Origin: Stramonita haemastoma
Lineage: Eukaryota > Mollusca > Gastropoda > Neogastropoda > Muricidae
Direction: 5' to 3'
DNA: 64,000 nt
NCBI GenBank assembly: GCA_030674155.1
Contig: CM060334.1
Span: 17,526,158 to 17,590,157 of the forward strand
The position numbers and the translations under genes are program-made. This document shows, one piece after another, positions 52,083 through 62,740 of this stretch. The notes beneath the pieces were generated by a model, which saw nothing but the letters and a program-made list of their open reading frames with translations, made no database searches and was not told the origin of the DNA. Within the stretch, counting starts at the first letter, position 1, and the number at the start of each line of letters is the position of its first letter.

Positions 52083-53655
52083 TCACTCAGTCCCATGTCC
52101 CAAAGGACGTAGGGGGGACATGACAGAAGACGCAACAGAGATCTTTTTCCATGCTTCACGATCCTGTGTGGCTAGTAGGAGGTGTTGTAGGGGTTGGGCG
52201 GTCCAGTCTTTGATGTTGTCAACCCATGATTTCTTTTGGCGGCCTCTTCTTCTCTTGCCCTCGACTGTTCCTTGCAGGATGGTTTTTGCTAGGGTGTTGT
52301 GTCTTGTGGTGTGACCAAACCACATCAGCTTTCTCCTCTTTATGGTGGAGAGCAAAGGCTCTTGGGGGCCCACACGCTTTTTGATTTCTTCTTTCACATA
52401 GTTATTGGTCTTGTGTTCTTTGTATGATATTTTGAGGAGTCTTCTGTGGCACTTGTTCTCGAATGCTTGGATTCTCCTCTCTAACTCCGCTGTCAGAGTC
52501 CATGATTCACAGCCATATAGGAGGATAGATATCACGAGGGATTTGTAAAGGTGGTATTTGGTGCAGAAGCTGATGTTGTTGCTTCTGATGATCTTCTCGA
52601 GTCTTACTAGAGCAGATGTTGCTGTTGCAATGCGAGCTTTCACTTCAAGTTCATTGTTTGATGTGCCATCTTTTGTTAGGATGGAGCCTAAGTATTTGAA
52701 TTGGCTCACCTCTTCTAGTGTTTCTCCATTCATCTTTATTTCCGTGATGTCATTACTCGCGCTGTTGACCATGATCTTTGATTTCTCTGTACTGACCTCC
52801 ATGCCGTATGCGCTCGCTTGATCTGTTAAATTGTCTGTGAGGATTTGCAGTTCTTGTTTGCTGCTGCCCATGAGGTCGATGTCATCTGCAAATCTGAGGT
52901 TGCAAAGGGGTCTTCCACCAATGGAGATGGAAGTGTGGTGGTTTTGCAGTGTCTCTGTCATGATGTTTTCGAGGAAGAGGTTGAAGAGTACAGGTGAGAG
53001 AAGGCAGCCCTGGCGAACCCCAACCGTGGTCTTGAAGAACTCGCCCACGTGATTGTTCATGAAAACTGCACTTTTTGCGTTCTCGTACAGAGCCTTGATG
53101 ACTTCAATTAGGCAGCTGTCAATGTTGAAGTGTCTGAGTACTTGCCAGAGGCCGTCATGCCATACCCTGTCAAAGGCCTTTTTGAAGTCTATGAAATTGT
53201 GGTACAAGTCTTTTTGGTGTTGGAAATGCTTCTCTATCAGAATTCTCAGATTGAAAATTTGTTCCATTGTGCTGCGTTTTGGTCTAAAGCCCGCTTGTTC
53301 TTCTGCCAGGAGTTTTTCCGCTTGGTTTTTCAGTCTGTTGAGGACTACCTGCAGCATGATCTTGCTAGGATGACTTATGAGACTGATGGTTCTGTAGTTC
53401 TGGCATTGCTTGAGATTTCCTTTCTTTGGCAGGGGTATTACAAGAGACTGTGTCCATTCTTTTGGCCATTCTTTGGTGTCGTGGATCTTCTGACAAAGTT
53501 CTGTGAATCACCTTGCTGTTTCATTCCCTCCATTTTTTATGAGTTCAGCTGGGATGTTATCGATTCCAGGGGACTTCCCCTTCTTCAATTGTTTAATAGC
53601 TGCATCTACTTCACACCTTAGTATTGGTGGGTCTTTATCTTGGTGTTCAGGGGGT
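52083..53655 (-). pseudogene. 5'-truncated non-LTR retrotransposon (LINE) reverse transcriptase
   Basis: Minus-strand reverse transcriptase open for 424 codons from 53357 to TGA at 52083-52085. Homology continues upstream in the same frame to about 53655 (CEVDAAIKQLKKGKSPGIDN, PAELIKNGG) but is broken by TGA at 53508-53510. Seen RT motifs: EEQAGFRPKRSTMEQIF, YHNFIDFKKAFDRVWH, GVRQGCLLSPVLFNLFLE, the FADD active site, and the thumb/C-terminal signature RRKLMWFGH...GRQKKSWVDNIKDW. No endonuclease domain is present, so the copy is 5'-truncated. A short GAGTGA-type tandem repeat follows the stop, as in RTE-like LINEs that end in microsatellite tails. Clade is not certain. Confidence 0.92.
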
Positions 53656-54199
53656 TTAGATACAACGTTTTTTAAAAAAAACATTGACTAGAAAAGACAT
53701 ATGATCACCATATTTACACATATATACGCACATGTTCGCACACGCACGTATACATGCATGCACGCACACACACACACACACACGCTCCCCCCCCTCTCCC
53801 CACACAATCCACACCCACCCGCCCCCACACTCACACATATGCTCCCCCCCCCCCCCCCCTAACACATACACACCATCCACACCCACCCGTCCCCCCCACA
53901 TACACACACAATTGGTAGACACATGAATTTACAAGCAATTCAAAAAATCAATAAAGCCAAAAAGAAGACATACTTATTTTATGGGTACATATGCATGTAT
54001 GTGCACGCCTGTATGCATTGGCTACATACATAACAGTGGCAGTCAGGTAAGTAATTCAGAGAAGTTTTAAAAAAAAAAAAAAAAAAAACACACAAACAAA
54101 ACAAACAAAAAACAAAAAAAGCAAACAAACAAACAAACAAACAAAAAACCTCAGTCAAACATTCGTGTAGGCACCAGTATGCCCACACACTCACTCATG
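53656..54199. other. Low-complexity CA and C-rich DNA
   Basis: CA runs, C runs up to about 17 (53847-53862) and CAAA tandems (54090-54150). No gene. Confidence 0.7.
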
Positions 54200-54410
54200 G
54201 ATGAGACTTTAAACCGAGGCCCCGTGTGCGAACGCACGCAGAACATCTTGCGCACACGTTAAATCCTGTTCCGCTTTTCGTAAGAGTAGGCCATCGTGTG
54301 CCGGTGGGAACAGATGACAATATTTACAAAAACTGCATGCACACGGGGACCGGATGAAAAAAAGCACATGATTGCTTATTCTGTTATCCTCGATATAAAA
54401 GAATAAATAA
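54200..54410 (+). mobile_element. SINE B copy, 5'-truncated
   Basis: Starts within the body at GGATGAGACTTTAAACCGAG and runs to ATATAAAAGAATAAATAAAT, without the tRNA head. Confidence 0.8.
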
Positions 54411-54594
54411 ATAAAATAAATAAAAAAAATGGCTCACGTATACATACATGCACACATACACACACAAAATTAAAAACATTTGCACACTTGCACACGCATT
54501 TTAAGACATAAACCAAATTGTTATAACATATTGTATGATAAGACAAATACCAATTAAATTTGTACACTGTTCTATTAAGATATTGAACAGTCTT

Positions 54595-54638
<44 letters not shown>

Positions 54639-55424
54639 GGCGCGCACATGCACACGTATGAATGAATATGAATATGATATAATGAATTACACACATGCAT
54701 GCAAACGTACGCGCATGCGCGCTTCCGCGTACGCGCACACACACACACACACATACACACAGATATTGTAGCATTTATTTTACTCAAGTTTACTTGCTTT
54801 TATTTGTCCTTTTTTTATGGTTCAAGCTTTACTGATAATTAGACCTTTTTTTTTTTTTTTTTTTTTTTTTTAATCCTCCATTCACCTGTCCTCACAAACA
54901 CTCCGACATACTCCCCCCCCCCCCCCCCATTATTTGTCTAAAATCACTTTTTAGTGGATAGACGTTAAAAAGGAAGACACACGCACACGTACACACACAT
55001 ATAAACCAAACTGTTATTACATGTTGTATAATAAAAACAAATATCAATGATTTTTTTAAAATGAGTATTTTGTCCACTAAAATATTGAGCGCAGTTTAGA
55101 ATGATAAAAGGTAGCCATTCCTACACTTCAAAATCTCTTTTTTACCTAAGCACTGAATCTCACTCTCTCCCCCCCCACTTTCCCCCTCCCCCCCTTTCTC
55201 TCTCTCTGGCTGTCTGTCTTACTACGGGTTAGTTCAGACTTACTGTCATTCACTTATTAAGCAGCATAATTGAGGTGGGAATAAAACTATTTTATATAGC
55301 ATAGTCTTAGACTTGGGCACTCTGTAGCACTTTTGAGATGGGAGAAGTTCAAAGTATTTTGCTAGCACATGGGTACTGTCAGTTACAATCTGTCTGGCTC
55401 TATCTCTCACACAGCATTCATACA
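54411..55424. other. Low-complexity DNA
   Basis: CA repeats, a ~33-bp T run (near 54847-54871), a C run (54914-54928) and CT-rich sequence. The ~60-bp stretch near 54515 and its relative at 55005 (AACCAAATTGTTATAACATA / AACCAAACTGTTATTACATG) suggest an old local duplication. Confidence 0.6.
54598..54636. repeat. (CA)n microsatellite
   Basis: About 19 CA units; a shorter CA run follows at 54738-54762. Confidence 0.95.
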
Positions 55425-55720
55425 AATCATGTGGGTGTTATGTACACCCATGCATAGACTGAAAAGCCTTATCTACTGACAGTGGAAGTTTAAGACACCA
55501 TAACATTCATAGACTGAAAAACCCTATCCATTGACTGTAGGTGTTATGTACACCCTTACATTCATAGACCGAAAAACCCTATCCACTGACTGGGTGTTTT
55601 AGTCACCCCTACATTTATAGACTGAAAACCCTATCCATTGACTGTGGGTGTTTTAGATACCCTTACATTCATAGACTGAAAAACTCTATCCACTGACTGT
55701 GGGTGCTTTGCCTTTAGTCA
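55425..55720. repeat. 55-bp minisatellite, array 2
   Basis: Five to six units of the same repeat and the same GTGGAAGTTTAAGACACCAT variant as the array at 51085-51645. The two arrays are 3.8 kb apart, with the LINE at 52083-53655 and microsatellites between them. Confidence 0.92.
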
Positions 55721-55993
55721 CCCTTCCCCTTCACAATACAGCAACAAAGAGAGTAATAAAAAGGGAAAAATTTCTAGCACAGAAGCTCCAGAAGATGGAT
55801 ATGCTATTTGAACTAAAAGAGCCTCTGGCATCCCTACATTTTTGTTGTTGTACACATACTACTTTGTTATATCCACACCACTAAGTGTTTGGTCTATGCC
55901 TTTCTCCACTTGGATCAGACCAGTTTCCCCTGGATCTTTTAGTTACAGGCCAGGTTCTGCCCTTGTGTTCATGTAGGATGTAGAAAGGTTACC

Positions 55994-56020
55994 ACACACA
56001 CACACACACACACAACACAC

Positions 56021-56057
<37 letters not shown>
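55994..56057. repeat. Interrupted (CA)n
   Basis: CA repeats broken by CAAC and CAAAAC. Confidence 0.9.
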
Positions 56058-56060
<3 letters not shown>

Positions 56061-56318
56061 GACTGACTGAAAGTGTTGCACGAACATCTCTGAATGATAG
56101 CATATTTCATTTTTCACATCTTTTGCAAGCCAAGATTAAATTCTGATGAACAAAAATCTTATTTCCATCTTTCCCTGTGCAAATACAGAAAAATACAGAG
56201 GGTACACAGCACTACATACTCCTGATATGATCCGACTGTCCTAGACTGACACAGTGAAATGTCCAAACATTTTTCAACCACGCCTTCCTCTATTCACAGT
56301 TCATCTTTCCTGTCACCA

Positions 56319-56655
56319 GGGGGACGGATAGCCTAGTGGTCAGAACATTGCGCTGGCAATTTGACGACCCAGGTTCGAGTCCGGTCGAGGAGATTTTTCT
56401 CCGGGAGTTAACATCAGTGCTGACTCCACTCTCCCCAAAAGTCCTTCGGATGAGACTTTAAACCGAGGCCCCATGTGCGAACGCATGCAGAACATCTTGC
56501 GCACATGCTAAATCCTGTTCCGCTTTTCGTAAGAGTAGGCCATCGTGTGTCGGTGGGAACAGATGACATTTACCAAAACTGCATACACACGGGGACTGGA
56601 TGTAAAAAAGCACATGAGTGCTTATTCCATTATCCCCGATATAAAAGAATACATC
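56319..56655 (+). mobile_element. SINE B copy, best-preserved, in the ankyrin/SOCS 3' flank
   Basis: Head GGGGGACGGATAGCCTAGTG, B box GGTTCGAGTCC, full body, and a 3' end CGATATAAAAGAATACATC followed by a short ATCAA/AAATC tandem. Begins about 190 bp past the ankyrin/SOCS stop, so it may lie in the 3' UTR in antisense orientation. Confidence 0.88.
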
Positions 56656-56843
56656 AAATCAAATCAAAAAATCAAATCAAAAAATCAAATCACCATTTCT
56701 TCTTCACACAGCTTGCTGGTCTGTCACTCCAGAGCTGGAAGGGGACTCTTCATCTTCATCCCCTTTTGTTGGGGACCTCTCCCTCATCATCATCATCATC
56801 AGCAGCAGCAGCATTAGCAGCAGCAGCAGCATCTTCATCCAGC

Positions 56844-57520
56844 TTATTCCAGAAGGTATTCTTTCAGCGTCTCTGGTAGCTCAGCTGCAAAAGATCTGCA
56901 AGCACCAGGGATCTTGCGCAGGGCTGCCCGGCTTTGATGGAGCAAAGAGGGAACTCCCTGGCAACGTTGACGATACCTCCTGACTTTGTCCACGATATGG
57001 TGCAGACGGTCGGGATGACGGAAAGCAAATGCCCCATCTAAATCACCGTCCACATCCTGGGGCATGATAAAAGGATCGTCCAAAGGCTCCCAGTTCGGGG
57101 GCACGACACGAGGATTGCCAAAACACATCCTCATGACCTCACCATCATCATCCGGATCATCCGCATTCCAGGGCATGGCATAAACAAAGTTCTCAACTAT
57201 ACGATTCCTCATATGGAACGCTTGAAGATTGTCTGCGGAAGCATATCCATAATCCAAGTCCCCGGATTTCAACCTCATGAATTTCTCTTTCAGCACAGGA
57301 AAGGGAACCAGGATGCCAAAACTGTCCATCAGTGCCTCCAGAAGGGGCCCCCCTGGTTGGTCATGAAGCAGTTCACGCCAGAGAAGTTCTTCCCAGCACT
57401 GCCTGGCGAATCCCATTTTGACCAAGTATGCAGCCAGCTTTTCATTGCGTGTGTCTCTCCTTCCAACGCCATGAAAAATGTCCAGTCCTCTATAGCCAGT
57501 CACCAGTCCAAAGGCAGTTT
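56844..57520 (-). CDS. Ankyrin/SOCS gene, terminal exon with SOCS-box-like end
   Basis: Encodes 225 residues starting TAFGLVTGYRGLDIFHGVG. The middle is rich in Asp and aromatic residues (MPWNADDPDDDGEVM, VVPPNWEPLDDPFIMPQD). The end, from PSLLHQSRAALRKIPG to ELPETLKEYLLE, has SOCS-box spacing. The acceptor is unusual: CTTCACAG is preceded by A-rich rather than pyrimidine-rich sequence, the T-run lying about 25 bp further upstream. Confidence 0.86.
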
Positions 57521-58075
57521 CTGTGAAGTTTTTTTTTTTTAATTTAAAAAAAAAAAAAAAAGCTTTTATAAACATCATGAACAGTCTTTTTTTTTTTTTT
57601 AATTAACTGAGAAAAAAATATCAATCAAAGTTGAACTGAATTAAATGAATAATAATGATTATGATTTTTTATTCTTTTGTATCGAGGATGATGGAATAAA
57701 CAATCATGTGCTTTTTTACATCCAGTATCTGTTCCCACTGGCACAGGATGGCCTACTCTTTCAAAAAGCGGAACATGAATGGAAATCAGTGCACAGAAAA
57801 AACCTAACTGATGATCAGTTACACCAAGGGCATCAACACTGATATCATTTTTGTATTTTGTACCACTTTATGTCACAGCCGATTTCTCTGTGTGAAATTC
57901 AGGCTGCTCTCCCCGAGGAGAGCGCGTCACCACAAGTGCAGCGCCTACCCGTTAAAAAAAAATTTCCTGTCTGCAACTGTATTTGTTTCCCTATCAGTGG
58001 CTTTTTTCTACAGAATTTTCAACCCCCTTGTTGCCGTGGGTTCTTTTACATGCGCTAAATAGTGATGTGTAACTC

Positions 58076-58109
<34 letters not shown>

Positions 58110-58620
58110 TAATGCCCAGACCACCACTTAGGGTCTAATGAATGGGGAAAAAGTTTTGGGCCAAACGGGGTTCGAACCACCGCACACTCCGACCCGGACT
58201 TTTTGCTTTCTAGGCAGAGGCGCGTCACCACCTAGACCACCGACCCACCATCAATATTAGGGTCAATGACCAGAAGCTGGAAACAGTTCAAAGCTTCAAG
58301 TACTTGGCAGCCCTCGTATCAGACAAAGGGTCCAAGCCAGACCTAGTATGCAGAATTGCACAGACAACTAACAGCACTGTCAAAACTGAACATCACCTGG
58401 AAAGATAAAAATATCTCACTCAAGTTGGTTTGCAAATCTGTATATAATGAACAAATATATATGAGATGGTATTCATCTTCAATAACGTTTTTGCACAAAG
58501 AACAGTTTTTATCTTGGAAGTTGTTGCTGTATCTACTGAGATTATTATTTAAAGGAAGAACATTCATTCTGTCCTGTGACAGTGCAACTCTGAAACAATG
58601 AGAGAGACAGAGAGAGAGAC

Positions 58621-58690
<70 letters not shown>

Positions 58691-61600
58691 CAAAGTCAAT
58701 TTAGTATTTCCACTTTCAGAGAGAGAGAGATATCTAGATGAGAAGAGAGGAGAAAGCCAATATCAAAGTCTTGCTCCTCCTCCCTCTCCATGAGAGAGAG
58801 AAAGAGGGAGAAGGGGAGGAGAGAGAGAGAGAGATTTTCTGTTGGAGAGAGATCTAGATCTAGATGAGAAAAGAGGTGAAATCCAATATCAGAGTCTTGT
58901 TTTTTCCTCCCATAGAGAGAGAGACAGAGACAGAGAGATGTCAAAGTCTTTTTTTTTTTTTACACGGCAGATAGTCTACCCTATGCCATCATCACTTTTT
59001 TCAAGCCAGGGCTACTTGTCTAGCCAGATCTGAAAAACCACCTTGAAAACTCTCTTTGGTCTACCGGCTTTGAACCCTGCTGGGACGTGGCTTCTTCTGC
59101 TATCTCCTTAACGATCTGTGTCACAATGACGTCACTTGTTTCAGGAGTACGTACAAGGCTCCATTGAAAATGACACAATGATATAAAGGAGTAGGTAAAT
59201 GACGTCAGACCAGCTGCTTTGTTTCAAGTGTGACGACTGTAAGTGCTAATCAGTGCATCTTGCCGTCCCTGGGGTATCAACGTAATGACCAACACGTGCG
59301 TTATTTTGAAATTATACAAACAGCAGTTGCAACGGTGCACTGTTTGTTAAAATATGTGCTATCCAGATTTTTTTGTGTCCGTTAGGGCGCACTGGTCAAA
59401 TTATTTTGCAGCAAAGTTGAAAAAATGCAGAAATCCCACAAGGGCGCACCCTAGAATCAACACTGCATTCTGTGCTGGTGGGAACAGATGACAAGATTTA
59501 CAAAAACTGCATACACACGGGGTTAGTTAAAAGTTAAAGTCTGTCCCGAGCCATAAGGCTCATCAGGCCGGTGCTTATCCCGGTTTCTGTGGCGTTAAGC
59601 GACTGAGAGTCATAGACTCCCCCCTGGATAGGACGCCAGTCTATCGCAGGGTTAACCCCAACACAAGGTTGGTACCCCCTTTTACACCTGGGTGGGGTGA
59701 GAAAATAGCCGTAAAGTGCCTTTTCCAAGGGCACAACGCCATAGCGGAATAGCTGGGATCGAACCCGCAACCTTTAGATTCCGAGTACAACGCCCAAACC
59801 ACTAGGCCACAGCGGCGGCATACACACGGGGACTGGTCGTAAAAAAGCACATGAAAGCTTATTCCATTATCCTCGATATAAAGGAATAAATAAATACATA
59901 AAATAAATAAACAAAAACCCCATTCCAACTTGAATAAGTAGTATAAGCACATACCTTGTACTCCTTTCCCTGTGGATGTATATCTATCAGCAATGAAAGT
60001 ACGGGATTTCTCAATGACAAATTTGATGATGTCTTCATCCCAGCCATTCTTGATGGCGACATACACAGGGCATCTCCACTGTGCATTTTTGTGGCTGATA
60101 TCTGCACCTCGCAACACTAACTCCTTCACGCAGTCTGTCATCTTCCTGCCATTCCGGAAACACTCGTGCAGCGCCGTTTCTGAAGAAAAAAAATCAACCT
60201 AAAATGCAGTATTAGTATACAGCGGCAAGGTTTTATGAAGGAGCAAAATGTAGTGCTTGAAGGAGCAAAATGTGGCGCTGTACCTGAAATCAGAGAAAAG
60301 ATAGCAGCAAGGCTGTGTGAAGGAGAGAACACGGAGCAACAATACTGACTGCATCAGTGCTCTGTGACCAAACAAAAAAATTAAACTTCTCTTCAGCTTC
60401 ATAATGACAAGCTTAATTGATCTGGCTACAACACGGCAGGAAGAGAGAGAACACTGAACACTGAAATTATTTATTGTACTTCAGCCTTTGGCCACAATAC
60501 AATTCAAAGGGAAGAAAAAAGTGAAGAGAATGAAATATAACTGCACGTAACCGTTGATACAAATTTGCCATAATTATACCTTGGCATGTACCCAAAACTG
60601 TGCTCCTGAAAATGCATATTCCTAAATCATACAAAAAGTGCTAATTTAGACCAACAATTCAAACAATCTTTGCTCAAAGTTACAGAACAAAACACAACTC
60701 AAAATCCTACTGGACCAAACTTGGTAACAGAGTTAAACCTGACAATGTCAACACAAGCATTTAACACCAAGTGCAGTACACCTAATAGCTGAAATCCTCA
60801 GAAGAGAGAGAGAGAATGACAGACTGACAGACACAGACAGAAAATTTGAACTCAAACTTTTTTCTATATTTTTTTAATTTGTCCCATTACTACAGCTCAA
60901 ATAAGGCTTGCTGTGCAGTTAGGCCAACTGCTTATCAATATCAGCATGTAAGGTCCTTTATTTCCCCTTCAAAATATAGACCTCACTTTTCTGTCAGGAT
61001 TATCAGTGTAATATGAAATTTAAGTATTGGTCCACATGTGAGTGGCTTTATCGCTTTGCATAATATGTCCTTTCAAATGTGCCTTTCCAGCTTCCTATGG
61101 TTAGAATAGTGAAGAACTATAATGCCATCTTTTGGTTAAAAAAAACAACAACAAACAACAACACCACTACCAAAACATGCCTTTTATACAGAAGGATTTT
61201 GAAAGATCAGAGAATCAGACAAAACTCGCTGTTACCTGTGTTTCTTTCAAAAGCGCTTGCTCAAAGGTAAAGGTAAAACTAAAAGTGGTAAAGGTGCTCC
61301 CATAACCTAAGTGGTTATAGGGGAGTGAGGTGTCAGAGACCTCAGCTTCTCCAGGAGCCAGCATATGATGGGCGGTGCCCATCTCGTCTCCCTTGCTGTT
61401 TTAACTTCCCTGACCCTTAAGAGAGCAGGTACCCATTTACAGCTGGGTGAACTGGGGCACTGTACTGAAGCCAAGGTGTGCAAGTGGTCACCTATCCACT
61501 TGGTAACCATGCTTGATGCTGGATAGCATTGGATTGGGCAAAGCAAGCACTGAGCTGTCCCGTTCCCACTTACTCAAAAATACCACTTTAACTCAACTCC

Positions 61601-62679
61601 CTCCATACCAACAATGACTATAGCTGTTGTCAATTTCCATCCCGTTGTATACTAGCAGCGGCGATAGCCGTTCTGACTTTCAAAAATTTCCATAAGTGAC
61701 ATGATCACCTAGTGTCACAGACAGAGCCCTCCATGGTACAGCCCAATTAGCATACTTCAACCTTAGACCAGTGAAGTTGCTGGTTAGCGTCTATTTGCTG
61801 TGTTGAAGTATTTTTCTTAGCACAGGTCCCTCCCTCATGTTCAAATGAACAACAATGGAGTTGGAACCTAGAATGAGTAATACTCAGAGCAGATGAGGAA
61901 AGTGTGTTTACACTTTATCAAAGTTTATGAGAAGAAGCATAGAACTGGTCAAAACAGAAGGATCAGATGTAAAAGCTGTTGAAGATAAGGAGAGTGATTT
62001 TGTTTCATCTGTGGAGAGTAAACATGAAATTTTGGACATCAAACCCGTTGTGTAAGAGGCGAAAAGCGAGGCCAGTGATGTCAACATTGAGCTGTCAATA
62101 ATCGTGAAGGAGACACAGGTGCACATGCCTACTGCATGACCAGAGCATGGATGGTTTCCTTCAGTTTATGAACCAACTGTGGCATGAAGATTTCAGATTT
62201 TTTCCTGCCATTCCACCATACACAGACCATGAAAAGCATGGCCCGCACTGCCTAATGAAAAATTATGAATTTGTCAATTGCATGTTACAAATATATGCTA
62301 ATTTGTATAATGCAGACACAATCATATGGCCTTTTTTTTTTTTTTTACATTCTACAGGGTTACTCGATGTGATTTATTGGAAAATAACGTTTTTTTAAAC
62401 AATGCTAAAAATTTTCCTTCTATGCATTTGCAACCACCCAAAATTTTGTAGTTGTAAAAAAAACTGTTTTTTTAACTACAACTACACAAAAAATAAACCA
62501 TAAAATTAAGGGCTATGAAACTTAGTACCATGTTTATTCCATTTATAAATAAACATGTCTCAAAGTTTCAAGTCATTGTGTATTGTCATTATTTTTTGGT
62601 GATTTTTGAAAAAAAAAACTATACAAATAGCCAGTATCAGGACGAAGGCATAAATACAAAAGGCCCAGTATGGAGTGAG

Positions 62680-62740
<61 letters not shown>

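Noticed and set aside
56844..57578. Start of the ankyrin/SOCS last exon at an ATG near 57578
   Set aside because: The A/T-run translation before 57520 is intronic; acceptor CTTCACAG and phase match with the upstream ankyrin exon place the start at 57520.
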